The notes under the pieces: generated by a model
The model's database searches: none
Told to the model about the DNA's origin: nothing
What the model saw: the letters and a program-made list of their open reading frames with translations, nothing else
Source: Nematostella vectensis
Taxonomy: Eukaryota; Cnidaria; Anthozoa; Actiniaria; Edwardsiidae
Reading direction: 5' to 3'
NCBI RefSeq assembly: GCF_932526225.1
Contig: NC_064042.1
Span: 11,233,040 to 11,297,039, forward strand
Length of the DNA: 64,000 bases
Shown here: positions 43,779 to 58,900 of the stretch, in pieces
How the letters are laid out: every line of letters begins with the position of its first letter
Numbering within the stretch: position 1 is the stretch's first letter
Translations under genes and position numbers: made by a program

Positions 43779-44019
43779 TGAGATAATATCCGGTAATTGT
43801 GAAAGGGCAAGAATAACAGGAAGTTCTTAGCCGTCGGTGTGCGCGCGAAGTCTTGTACCGGCGTATAAGCGCAAAGTTTTTGTATAGATGAAGTGTTAGG
43901 TATCAGATGACAGGTTCTGTTAATGATTAGCTTTCGCAGAGATAACAAAACACACACGCGGTATATTGCAAAAGCCGATCTAATCGAACATAAAGCAGAC
44001 TATGGGCATTAGTAGTGAC

Positions 44020-44218
<199 letters not shown>

Positions 44219-44229
44219 GGGGGGAGGGG

Positions 44230-44951
44230 GGAGGCATAGGGTGAAAGCAGGCTAATGCTTGCTCTCGCCCTCTTGTCGTATTAGAAATGTTCAATACATA
44301 GGGCTTATTTGCCGGGTGGGAGGTCCGTATCGTGAAATACCGTGACCGAGGTCTTGAAAATACTGACCGAGGCCTTATTTATTTTGCGAGCAGCGCGCGC
44401 AAAATATCAATTCTCGGACCTAGGGCAGAAATAGCAATCTCCGGACCAGCTCTATTAGCCAATCAAAATGCAGGACTCGTTACCGTGACCGCTAAAAAAA
44501 CTTGATTATTTGCAAGAAAACCTTACGCGATTGAGATCCTAAACTTGATTAACGATATTAAAGTACAAGTTTCTAATAGCATAGCACTGGAGGTAGCATA
44601 AAGATGGCGGGGGAATTGCCTTTTCTTCGTTGCGTACTTCAAAAGCACACTTAGCGAACACACGTCTTGGCACCAGTCGGGCCAAGACGGAACGCTAGCA
44701 CATTGTATTATCCGTGAAGTTCGGCAACCATAGACAGCAGCTTTCGTCCTTTAGGACTTAACAGTATGTCAGCATTGCGTATTTTGCTGTGATTGAGTAC
44801 TCTTCATCGAAAAGAGAGCAGCTCAAGCCTTTTGTTTCAATCAGGTTTCACGAGACGCCAGATGTAACTCGTCGAATAGCCTGCGTTGAAAGCCCAAAGG
44901 GTTGGAAGGAAGAAAGACGAGACGAGTCGTGCGCGCTAGGAAAGACGATGC
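44230..44951. other. Non-coding DNA between galactosyltransferase and transposon
   Basis: This is upstream of the galactosyltransferase start, so it may include its promoter, but the TTTA array separates most of it. No gene is recognised. Confidence 0.35.
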
Positions 44952-44974
44952 CAGGCCCGTACCCAGGATTTTTC

Positions 44975-45011
<37 letters not shown>

Positions 45012-45227
45012 AGCGAAATCCAAACAAGTGGACCTATTTTTTTCGGGGGGGAGGGAGTTTTCTGGTAAAAATCTGACCACCCCCGGTCAGCAGTATCCAC
45101 CCGGCCTTTGCAGTATCTTCACGAGGCGTTTATTGTCGGATTTGGCTACGTACCAGAGTGATCTAGCTTATGCTTTATAGTCTACAAAAAGCACTTCCAT
45201 TGGGAACCGAAAGTGGACCTTCGGCCG

Positions 45228-45276
<49 letters not shown>

Positions 45277-45318
45277 GGGTTCGTTTGCACCCGCCGCACC
45301 CCCCTGGGTACGGGCCTG
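44952..45318. mobile_element. DNA transposon CAGGCCCGTACCC type, target duplication GATGC
   Basis: A 367-bp element with ends CAGGCCCGTACCCAGG and CCTGGGTACGGGCCTG, perfect inverted repeats of 16 bp. GATGC is present at 44947-44951 and 45319-45323. It contains a G run of more than 30 bases and a (TG)n array (45228-45260) followed by another G run. Same family as 15310-15548. Confidence 0.95.
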
Positions 45319-45384
45319 GATGCGCGCATCTATCCCTCTCCTTAGCGCGCGCGCCCTCGTCTTTCCTGTTGCGCGCTAGTGGCC

Positions 45385-45625
45385 TAAAGAACTTGCACTT
45401 TCGCAATTACCGGATGTTATCTCAGTGTTTTCGCAAATGCCCCTTCTCTTCAAGACACTCCAGGGATGTGTGGCAGCCCAAAGCTCGGAGAATAGAGAGA
45501 ATCACCATATTATCACTGCCGTGATGCTGCGATGATAATACGACCAAAGTTTCGCATTCGGTGTATCGGCGGTTTTACGGGCATTCTGGTGCTTGTACTG
45601 ATTAGGAGTATGTTGCTAGATTATA
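45385..45625 (+). pseudogene. Duplicated 5' fragment of the galactosyltransferase gene
   Basis: On the plus strand this matches the minus strand of about 43835-43600. It shares CAATTACCGGAT, GACACTCCAGGGATGTG, CGACCAAAGTTTCGCATTCG and AGGAGTATGTTGCTAGATTA, covering the 5' leader and the codons to the end of the membrane anchor. Small indels break the frame, and the copy stops after TTAGATTATA-type sequence where it joins DNA homologous to 41880. No catalytic region is present. Confidence 0.9.
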
Positions 45626-46690
45626 TAACTTCAACCACAAAGCTGATAAGAGGTTTATTAAAACCGTTGTCAATGGTAGGATAGGGAGAAAGACAGTTGC
45701 GAAATGACATAAGCTAGACAAAGAGCGTGAGTTAAGTTTTAAAATCAAATGACTGGAAGAGTTTTTACCTCGTGTTGGGAGAAGAATGGAGGGGGGGGGG
45801 AGGGGTTACTTTTGGCACAAATTGTGGTGTCTCTATGTGAATTTGAGGTGAAAAACTGATCATGGAAATCATGCACTGTAGATTAGAAGATCACTACTAA
45901 AGGTGAGCTTTTGCTATTAGGAGTGTCAAAGAAAGCAGGTTTATTTCTGTTTTCTTTGGAGCTATGATGTTTTTGACGCGTGTAATTCTAGGCGATCGTT
46001 TCTTTCTTCCACAAAAAAAGCTCGAAACCGGAAGCTCAGGGGCGTAGGCAGAGGGATTGCCCAGGGTGCCCGGGGGTCCCCTTTTTCTGGCAGCCAAAAA
46101 TGCAGTAAATGTGTGAAACAATAAGAGAGAGAAAATGCCTCGAAGGGGCCGTTTGGCTGTTTGGGCCCCCTCCTGTTAAAAATCTTGGCTACGCCGCTAA
46201 AGCTGTAGGAGGTAAGTTGGTGAATATCTGATTATTAAACCTGTTTGTTTAGAAAATGATGACTGTGGCATTTCCTACACAATGGCTTTCGAAATAGGAG
46301 TTACTGTTTTTAGAAATCATCGGGTGAGCCCGAAGATGAATTATTGGAAGGAATTTCGAAATAGCCATCTGTAAACAAAATTTATCCCATTTCGATCATT
46401 CAACAAATTCATCGTATCTAAACTACCTGCCTTAAAGCTGAAATTTTGGAAAGAATGTACGCGAGAGAAATGAAAAACTTGGGATGGTGATCCCCGACCT
46501 AAAAGAAATCTTTGATCAACCCATGCCGCACCAATCAAGTTGCTGAATCATTACCTTTATTAAAAATTAGGTTTATTGCTGCTGCAACATTCTCGTTTTG
46601 GAATTAACTTAAAGGGCATCATGTACCTGCATCATTGAGTCATATCAGCTTAGGGAGTCGCGACTCAATGAACTATCAGGTAATTAATAA
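45626..46690. repeat. Right arm of inverted segmental duplication
   Basis: It carries reverse-complement matches to the left arm (38690-41880) in reversed order, with large deletions. It lacks the TTAA MITE found in the left arm, and carries its own insertion at 46037-46199. Confidence 0.85.
46037..46199. mobile_element. 163-bp DNA transposon, target duplication AAGCT, empty site known
   Basis: The ends are CAGGGGCGTAGGCAG and TTGGCTACGCCGCTA. AAGCT flanks both sides (46032-46036, 46200-46204). In the left arm near 41165-41180 the same sequence has a single AAGCT (complement AGCTT) and no insert. This shows the element's exact borders. Confidence 0.93.
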
Positions 46691-46850
46691 AGACTTTTAT
46701 TTAAAGGAGCACTTAATAGCAAATTGGCTAACAACCTTTGGCCCTCACCTAAAATATTACACACTGAAAATTTCCAATTACACTTTCTAAAAATACACTA
46801 AATACATGATAAAAAAAAAACTAAATAAACATAAATTAAACACTATAAAA

Positions 46851-47100
46851 TTAAACGTTAAAATGTTGCAAAAACTTTTGATCATGTAGAGCTTTGTTCC
46901 ATAAATTAATTCTAAAACATATTAGAAAGTCTATTTTTCTGGTATCTAGACTTAAACTGTTCCATAATTTTGGATGCGGAGACCGCAAAGGTGCACCAAC
47001 CTCCAGTCTCGCGCTTTTACTTAGGCGTATAACATTAATTTTACTGTATCTCGTGTTTCGAGAGTGACGATCACTGTTTTGTTCTTGTAACTTGGAACAT
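46851..47100 (-). mobile_element. LINE remnant, reverse transcriptase C-terminus
   Basis: The minus strand reads RLSKSARLEVGAPLRSPHPK followed by LWNSLSLDTRKIDF and ends at TAA 46853-46851. The LWNSLPxxxR-type ending is characteristic of the extreme C-terminus of several non-LTR reverse transcriptases. No palm motifs are present, so it is a 5'-truncated fragment. Confidence 0.72.
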
Positions 47101-47296
47101 TACCGTTTGTGAAATTACTTAGTTATCGTTTCTAGACATTCCGACGTTCAAGATATACTGAGGAACCCTTTTTTCTCGAACCCTCAAGGTAGCAAAACAT
47201 GGTTTGACTTAGCTCTGAGCTTGCTACGCAGGCTACTCGTCAAACAAACACAGGGAGACCGTTCGCCGTGGCTTCAGTCAAAAGGCAAGAGCTGAG

Positions 47297-50164
<2,868 letters not shown>

Positions 50165-50339
50165 TGCATGAATTTTTACAATTTTAGTTTATTAGTGATA
50201 AAATCCTAAAAAGTGCACTTTTATTACTTCTTATAGTTTTTATTTTTGGAAGGTAATTCAAAATTAAAACCAGGTAGAGTTGGTATTTTTCTACCTCTAT
50301 TCTGTCCTCGGAGGTGTAAAATATACAACTGTGTGTTGT

Positions 50340-50726
50340 TAATCTCCCTGATTCTACCATGGCTGAACAGACCATTTAGTTTCTCTACAGAATGCATGTC
50401 TTTTCGGTCATACCTTGTAGTTTTAGGGGTGGCTTTTAGCATTATTATGGATATAAATATATTAAACATTAATCTCCCTGATTCCACCATGGCTGAACAG
50501 ACCATTCATTTTCTCTACGGAATGCATGTCTTTTCGGTCATACCTTGTAGTTTTAGGGGTGGCTTTTAGCATTATTATGGATAATAGTATAGTAAACATT
50601 AATCTCCCTGATTCCACCATGGCTGAACAGACCATTTAGTTTCTCTACAGAATGCATGTTTTTTCATTCATACCTTGTAGTTTTATGGGTGGCTTTTAGC
50701 ATTATTATGGATAATAATATAGTAAA
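50340..50726. repeat. 130-bp tandem repeat, three copies
   Basis: Units start at 50341, 50471 and 50601 with AATCTCCCTGATTC and contain CCATGGCTGAACAGACCATT and CATACCTTGTAGTTTTA. It lies just downstream of the esterase stop codon, possibly in its 3' UTR. Confidence 0.95.
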
Positions 50727-51850
50727 CAAATTTGTACAGCCCCCTTGGTTCAGTGATCAATGCCTTTTACTGTCAAATCCGTTGTATCGTAACCCGCATT
50801 TCAAAAACAATATTTATTTTGGTTTTATGTTCCGTCAGTAAAACCTGTCTGAGACAATCAGACTGCACTAGGTGAGAGATGACAACAATCTGATTGGCTT
50901 AAAATAATTTGACTGGCGGAACAGAATATCCCAAAAAACAAAAACAAATTGATGTTTTGAAAATGCAGCGTCGCGATTCGACGGATTCGACACTAAAGTG
51001 ATCAAAGTTATAATAGTTGTGTGCAACATACAAACACTAGATATCAGACCACATAGAGGAAGGGGCAGGAGGAATGAAATCCAACACACACATACCATTT
51101 GCCATAAGTGCAATTCGAGGGTGAAATGGTGTTAATTTTATTTTTAGTTAGTGTTCCATAGATTAAAAATTATTGTTGGAGCTAGGTACAACAAAACTAA
51201 AGATATTACGAGGCTACTCTTTCAATGGAAAAATTAAATACCAATTCTCACACTATCTCACTTGCAAGAAAAAAAAACTAATTGATGAACATGTTTAGTG
51301 CACAACTTTGTAATTTAGTGTCCTTGGACTATAATCTGTAGACTTACCTAAATCCGAAGTATGCACACGAATCATTGTAGACAAAAAATATATCAAAGTT
51401 TCTTTAGACTGTCTTCTTAAAAATATAACAACTTTTAGTTGCTTACACAGGGGGGTGTCCATGTGCAGCCCTTCTTGGCTGCCAAAAAGTGGGTCATTTA
51501 ATATTAAGGAATCTTCAACAACTATGCTATTTCCATATGATACCTACGCTTGCGCCCTCTCCCCCCCCCCCCCCCCCCTCAGAAATCCTGGGAATGCGCC
51601 TGACTTTAAGAATACATGTTGAAATGAAGATAATTTTTACAGTCGGTAAAGTGAGGGAATATTGCAATAGGGAAAATGGAGCCCTCATAACTCTCTTAGC
51701 CTGGATCTTACTGTAACAAGATATTTGAAAATACAGTACATGTTGGAATGGATTGTAGTGGAGACGGATCTCAATAAAATTACAATTACATTTCAGTAAT
51801 TGTTCCCTGAATCAGTGACACTGCTGTTGCATTTGAGCCTTACATTGTTA
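50727..51850. other. Intergenic region between convergent esterase and EMC10
   Basis: No coding similarity. Contains a C run near 51560. The 3' ends of both flanking genes should lie in or near it. Confidence 0.45.
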
Positions 51851-51853
51851 GGT

Positions 51854-52678
51854 CTAACTTCCACCACCTTCGCCTTCACCTTGTTGATCAGGTTGCTGTG
51901 ATGACATGAGCATAAAAATGACAATTGGTACAATGTACATCCAGTACTTTGCCAGGAATGACCTATTATCCTTGCCCTTGCCGCCGGCCTGATCACGCTT
52001 TTCCTTCTCCATTCTCTGGACATAGGTCTGTGTGTCGGGTAATGGTCCATTAGACTGGTAAAGAATCTGGACAGTGGTGTTGAAAAATGGTGTGACACCA
52101 TCAAAACCAGGCTTATAGGCTTTGTCGCTACAACCTGCCACAAGAGGTCTCAGGCCAACCCCATAGACATAGCCCAGGTGATCTACAGATAAGGTGATGA
52201 GTTCTGTCAGATTAGACTCGTAGAGGGAACATGCCTTCACATACGTGGTAACGTAGCTTTCACTGCTCGAGATCCCAAACTGTGAAGGAACTCGAATGGT
52301 GTAGTGCAAATTCCTTTTAGCCATATCTTTCAGTGTATCAAGCTCTTCCCGGGTTAGCTGTTCCTTTTGGATGTAGGCTCCGTGAGAATTCTTGAGGCTA
52401 CGAAGAGAGATTGTTCCACGAGGCTTGAAGCTTGAATCTCCATCTATCGACAGTCCATGTTCTACAGTAAGAACAAGTTCGTCAAGTCTTGGTGGGGTCT
52501 CTGATTCGGCTTTCTTTCCTACGCATGGCTTTGACACTAATAAAGTGGTAAACAAACAAATAACTGCGCTTGAGATGATATTACGTAAACTAAAGCCATT
52601 ATTTTTTCTCATCCTCCTTTCACATCTACCCAAGGCCGCCATTTTGATAAAAAGCACAAAGCGAATGAGCCAAACCAT
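51854..52678 (-). CDS. EMC10: ER membrane protein complex subunit 10
   Basis: The open frame of up to 274 residues matches EMC10, the lumenal/membrane subunit of the ER complex that inserts tail-anchored and multipass membrane proteins. A hydrophobic leader (SSAVICLFTTLLVSKPCVG) is followed by a lumenal domain with LVLTVEHGL, RGTISLRSL and YVTTYVKACSLYES. The end is FLAKYWMYIVPIVIFMLMSS, one membrane span, then a short Gly/Glu/Gln-rich tail, exactly the layout of the animal protein. The start may be MVWLIRF, MAALGRC (about residue 13) or MRKNNG; an internal Met is likely. It is encoded in one exon here. It is divergent from EIF3F with about 260 bp between the start codons, so a shared promoter is likely. 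Confidence 0.93.
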   Translation of the reverse strand: MVWLIRFVLFIKMAALGRCERRMRKNNGFSLRNIISSAVICLFTTLLVSKPCVGKKAESETPPRLDELVLTVEHGLSIDGDSSFKPRGTISLRSLKNSHGAYIQKEQLTREELDTLKDMAKRNLHYTIRVPSQFGISSSESYVTTYVKACSLYESNLTELITLSVDHLGYVYGVGLRPLVAGCSDKAYKPGFDGVTPFFNTTVQILYQSNGPLPDTQTYVQRMEKEKRDQAGGKGKDNRSFLAKYWMYIVPIVIFMLMSSQQPDQQGEGEGGGS

Positions 52679-52939
52679 TTTAATTAGGGAGGGGAGAGTT
52701 CTAGCATAAATTGAAGCACATATGCTGGCTATCTCAAACTATAGAATATTTATAAAAACTTGAACTAGATGCAACAATACTTTGAAAGATATCATATGTT
52801 TGTGTATGACTGAATAAAAGTCATACAATCTATTAAATTCGTTCTAGAGTCCTTTATCCCCTACTCCCCTCCCCAGAGTCAATCTCCATCGTCCTAACGT
52901 AACGCAGGCTCAGCCACCCACATGTACTAAATTTCCAAG
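52679..52939. promoter_or_regulatory. Putative bidirectional promoter of EMC10 and EIF3F
   Basis: The 261 bp between two divergent housekeeping-type start codons must hold both promoters unless upstream exons exist. I see no TATA box in a convincing place. The CCAAGATGGCGGC context at the EIF3F start resembles YY1-type and translational-initiator sequences common in ribosome-related genes; this is inference. Confidence 0.5.
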
Positions 52940-55900
52940 ATGGCGGCTCGAGCCTCGAAAGTCCTTATTCACCCGGTGGTCTTATTTAGCGTCGTAGACG
53001 CATTCGAGAGACGAAATGAAGACGCGAAAAGAGTTATAGGCACCCTTCTCGGGACCGTAGACAAGGGAGTCGTCGAAATCAGGAGTTGCTTCGGAGTGCC
53101 ACACAACGAATCCGCCGACGAAGTAAGATTCATTTTGGCCCCGAAATCCCCTCCGAAATCCCAAACCCCGGTCCTTTTTATATCATTTTATCTCTATGAA
53201 TCCTTGGTTATGGATAACTGATTTGTCTCTTGTTTTCTTAGATATTTTATTTTTACTCTTTCGTTGTTTGACCTGACCATTTCATTACGACTATGACTTG
53301 TCGTGTTTATGTGATATAAAAATCAAATATTTTGAAACTCTGATTTGTTACACTTGAGCAATCCGAGACCCGATGCCTATGTTTCTGTATATAATGTAGG
53401 AATCCTGTACATATACATAAATATCAGATGAACAAGTGTCTACCTAGGTTGTGGCATTTGGTTGCCACATTAGCAAGGGAGGGGTCTGTAAGGGTGGCAG
53501 GTCTAGGCAAGGGAGGGGTCTGTAAGGGTGGCAGGTCTAGGCAAGGGAGGGTTCTGTAAGGGTGGCAGGTCTAGGCAAGGGAGGGGTCTGTAAGGGTGGC
53601 AGGTCTAGGCAAGGGAGGGGTCTGTAAGGGTGGCAGGTCTAGGCAAGGGAGGGGTCTGTAAGGGTGGCAGGTCTAGGCAAGGGAGGGGTCTGTAAGGGTG
53701 GCAGGTCTAGGCAAGGGAGGGGTCTGTAAGGGTGGCAGGTCTAGGCAAGGGAGGGGTCTGTAAGGGTGGCAGGTCTAGGCAAGGGCAATAGGAGCCGAGA
53801 TTGTTTGGCTAAATTCTGATCATAAAAACACAAAATCCACTCTATTTTGGCTACCCTGGGTACCAGAGGCTCCAAGCCTCACTATTAAAACCTTTGGTAC
53901 CCAGGGTATATTTTGGCTGAAACCTATTTCATTTGTGTAAGCGGTTCCAAAGCAGCGACTTGTGGGAAGTGTGCAGTGGGCTCGTTTTAGTGTCAACCAC
54001 AGTGTAGAACGGTCATCCAAGCTTGATTTAACAGCGTTTATTACAATCAACTCGTCCAACTATCGAACACATGCGGTGATAACTATGAAGTAATTAACAA
54101 TTCACAAATTTAGGATAAAAAGGGACTACAGGCAGTTCTGTAAATCGCAAAAAGGCTAAATCAATATTTACAAATTCAACTTACGTCTGATCTCGTCTCC
54201 GGGGCTTAAAGAAATACAACTCCAAGTAAGCTTGTAACTCTTCAAACTCCACTCTGACTTCTCTAACTCTGCTTCTCTGGCTCTCAACTCAACTCTTCTC
54301 TCTTCGGTTTCTCTGCTCAACTCTTAAAGATTGCTAAATAGGTACTATAATTTATAGGCAGGTGGGACGTGTCCTAAAGTAGGACGTGCCTCATTCCTAA
54401 ACTCTTACTCAAAGGGAAATGCGTAAACTACAATAAATCTTATCAGTCTAATCATAGGAAAGGGCGGCTGTGCTCGAAACAGAGGAAGCCGTGGTAACTT
54501 AACTAAACAATTGTCTAAACTATCTAATCCGTTCAATTTAAATCAACGTTCTTTTTTGTATTTTCAGTGTTCATAACACTCCTCGCCCAAGGATTTCGAT
54601 CCTTGCTATTCTAATCTTTTCTACCCTACTCTTGGCTCTCTTTGTCGTCATCGGCGCGGATAAGCAGGATGAGTTCCTTGATGGGGCGCAAGTAGGTCCT
54701 CTTGACTCCGTCTCTAACTACCTCTACCTTCGCCTTCCTAACTCTACCGTCCTCGCTCTTCACCGCCTCTGTTACTCGTCCTAGTGGCCAGTCGTTGCGG
54801 TGCTCCGTCTCGTCCCTTAGTAGTATGATATCGCCTGCGCGCAGACTCTCCGTTGCTCCGTTCCACTTCTGGCGGGGCTGGAGATTCTGGAGGTACTCCC
54901 TTCTCCATCTCGACCAGAACTGCTCCGCCAGGTACTGGACGCGTCTCCAGCGGCGACGTGCGTAGATGTCTGTGGGCAAGAAACGGCCTGGAGGGGGTCC
55001 AGTAGGGCGCTCTTTCATGCTTAGAAGCATCGCAGGTGAGAGGGGCTGCGGCTGGTCAGTGTCCATCGGTACAGCTGATATTGGCCTGGCGTTCACGATC
55101 GCAGCGACCTCTGCCATTAGCGTTACTAGCAAATCATGCGTCAGTTGGTGGTCTCCTAGCTCTGCGAACATGCCGTCAAGGACTCGTCGTATTGTGCGGA
55201 TCTGTCTCTCCCACACACCTCCGAAATGCGACGCGTGTGGGGGGTTGAAGATCCACTCGCATCCTTGCTCTCTGACGAATCTCTCTGCATCCTCTTTATT
55301 AAGCTCCTTCATTGCGCTATCGAGTTCGGTCTTAGCTCCTACAAAATTAGTGCCGCAATCACACCTAAGCAGTTTAGCAGGGCCGCGCAGCGCGAAAAAC
55401 CTCCTAAGCGCGCAGATAAAAGCGCTAGCATCCATGGACTCGAGTACCTCTATGTGAATCGCTCTACTGCTGAGGCACGTGAATACTAGTCCCCAGCGCT
55501 TCGCGTTAGCTATGGCTCCTCTTGTCTTTCGTGACTTCACCGACCAAGGCCCAAATACGTCGAAGCCGACGTTCGTAAACGGGCTGCAGACTTCAGTCCT
55601 GTCGGGAGGCAGGTCTGCCATTCGTTGCTCTAGTGGGCGTCCCCTCAGCTTCTTGCAGGTCACGCAGTCTTTGATGGCTTTTGTGACGGTGGCGTGGCCT
55701 CCAATCAGCCAGAACCCGGCTTGGCGTGTGGCGCCGCTTGTGATTAGTCGGCCTTGGTGGTGCACTTTGACGTGATGGTGGAGGGCGACTAGTTGTGAGA
55801 CATGGTGCTTTCTGGGTAGAAGGACGGGGTGTTTCTGTTCGTAGCTCATCTCAGCTCTTCTAAGCCGGCCGCCGACGCGCAGAATTCCGTCACTGTCAAG

Positions 55901-58900
55901 GAATGGGTCGAGGCGGTATAGCGGTGATCCTCTGAGGGCTTTCTTCGCGTTTTTCTTTGTTTCTCTTGGGTTTTCGGGGTCTGTATTTGCGCCTTTCTGT
56001 TCAGCGCTGAATGCTTCTCTCTGTGTTGTACGTATAATGACTCGCAAGGCCTGATCTAATTCCTCTACTGTAGGGGCTCTGCGCTTCTGTTGCTCGCCTT
56101 GTACCCTGAGACGATGGCTCAACGTGTTGGCTCTAGTGGTTCTGGTGTCCCTTTTGTTCTTGAAGTTCTTAACTTTCACGATTAGGGTGGCGATCCCGCG
56201 CTGTAGGGACTTCAGAGTCGAGAATCTCAAGAATCGGTGTGCGCCAAGGCCCGGCTTCTTTGTGTCTTCATCTGTGCTGACTTTGGCGCAAATCACTTCT
56301 TTGCGCACCTCGGGGTCGCTTGCGTCGAGTAAGTATGCTTCACTCGGGGTGTCAGCGGTTTCTATATTTTTGAGAAATGTGGGACCACTAAGCCAACTGG
56401 TTTCTCCTAGTTTGTTAGGGGGTACTCCTCGCGTCGCTAGGTCGGCGGGGTTGAGCTCGGTCTCCACGTACCTCCACTGCTCTGGGTTAGACAAGCTTCT
56501 TATCTGTTGAACTCTGTTGGCTACATAGACATAAAAGCGCCGGCTTTCATTCGTTATGTAACCGAGTACCACCTTCGAGTCGGTGTAGTACTTGACTTGG
56601 GATATCTCGATGTCGATCTCCCTCATTACCTTTTGTACGGCTTGTACTGCTAGGACTGCTCCACATAGCTCTAGGCGTGGTATGCTGGTTGAGTTTGCTG
56701 GTGCGACTCTTGCTTGGCCATACACTAGGGAGACGGATACCTTTTTCGCTTCGTTCACGAGTCGGAGGTAAACGGCGGTCCCGATCGCGTCTTGACTCGC
56801 ATCTGAGAACGCATGTAGTTCTGCCGTGGAGACAGTGCCAAACATTTTTGGGTGGTGACAGCGGGGTACCGACACATTTTGGAGGTCTGGGAGCGAGTCT
56901 TTCCATCTTGCCCATCGGTCTTTCATCGCGGTGGGGAGCGGGTCATCCCATGCCAGGGGGGAGTCGTCTTTGCTTGTTCTTTTACCCATAAGCACTAGCT
57001 TTTGCAGCATTTTCCTGCCCTCGAGCATCACGGGTACCGCTAGACCTAGAGGGTCGTATACGGAGTTTACGATAGACAAGACCCCTCTTCTCGTGAAAGG
57101 CTTTTCTGGAACTGTCACCTTAAATGTGAACGCGTCCGTCTCTAGGTCCCAGTACACTCCAAGGGATCTTTGGGCGGGAAGGACGTCTTGGCGCAGGTCA
57201 AGGTCACGCACGTCCTTTGCTCTGTCATCAGCGGGGAATGCTTCCATGACTTCTACCGAGTTGGATACAACCTTGTGGAGTCTGAGGTTGGCCGTAGCTA
57301 GGGTGGCTTGTGCTTTTTTAACCAGATCTATCGCTTGTTGGGCTGTTGGAAGCGAAGCCAGTCCGTCATCGACGTAGAAGTTGCGGCGGATAAAATTCTT
57401 TGACTCCTCGCCATACTCCTCCTCGCCATCCGACGCAGTTCTACGGAGGCCGTATGTGGCTATCGCTGGACTGGGGCCGTTTCCAAAGAGATGAACGTTC
57501 ATGCGGTACTCTGTGACCGGTTTCTCTGGGTTGTTCTCTTCAAACCACAGGAAGCGGAGGAAATCTCTGTGAGAGGGTTCGACATGAAAGGAGTGAAACA
57601 TTTGTTCTACGTCGCACATGACACCGGTGTTTTCTTTTCGAAAACGCATCAATACGCCTATGAGGTTATTCATTAAGTCTGGACCAGGTAGAAGTACTTT
57701 ATTCAGTGAGATTCCTTGAAATTCGCAACTGCTATCAAAAACTACTCTTATGGTGTGTTTAGTGTTATGATAGGTTGCGAAGTGCGCTAGGTACCAGGAA
57801 TGGCCTGGTTTTGGCGGGGGCTCGTCGCGGGTGACGGGGGAGGCGTGTCCTTTTTCAAGGATTTTTCCCATGAACTCAAGGTACTCTCGTTTCATCTCTG
57901 GTTTTCTCTCGAATGTCTTGAAGAGTCCTTTTAATCGGTGCATCGCTTGTGCACGGTTGTTCGGCATGGTCTGGTTTGGGACGCGGAAGGGTAGGGGCAT
58001 CTGCCAATTACCGCTTGAATTTTTGCGTGTACCTTTCTCCATGAGCTCTAGGAACTGTCGGTCTTCTCGAGATAGACTTGGTTCGTTGTCGTCTCGAGTT
58101 GTCTTGAAGACGTTATCGCTGTCAATTGGGATATCGACTTTGAGCATGTTGGGGCACGGCACTATCTCGTAGTTCTCGTCCCCGGTCTCCTGTCGCTCAC
58201 GGTTGGACACATGGGTGTGGCGGTTCAGAATGTGTGCGGGACCGTTCGCGAAGTCGAGGCACATCTGGCCGCTGATGGTCCATCCAAGGGCTAGTCGCTG
58301 TGCCCACGGGGCTCCTCTGGGGCCGTTTTTGAACTCTCTCACTTTCAGTAGTTCTGGCGCGTCGCGACCTATCAAGAGGTGAACCTCTGCCGTATCGTCT
58401 AGGGGGGGTATCTGGTCGGCGATTGGTTTAAGGTGCTTGAAGCTCCTCGCCATCTCAGGTGTGGGGATCTCGCGCTTGTCCCCTGGGATGACGTCGCACT
58501 CAACGAGTGTAGGCAGCGAAAATGCAGCTCCGCTGACTGATCGTGCCTCGATGCCTGTCACTCGTCTACCACTCTTTTCCTCTCTCTCGTTGCTGCATGT
58601 CGACAGGTAGTAGACTTCTCTAGGGCCATCGGCGCCAAGGTCGTCGGCGAGCTTGCTGGTGATAAGTGAGGTGTTACTCTGTTCGTCGATAATGGCGTAA
58701 ATGCGCTGAGCGGTAGATGGTTTGTGTATGCTATAGACGTCTACTAGGACCATTTTGCTACAGGATGTCCCTCCGACGGGGTCGCAGAGTGCAGTGCATT
58801 TGGCGGTGACCGGCTTCTCGGGGTCGGGGTTGTCCTTGGGAGGGGGTGAGTCTCTATGCAGCACTGTGTTGTGACGTAAGTCGCCGCAGGTTGCGCACTG

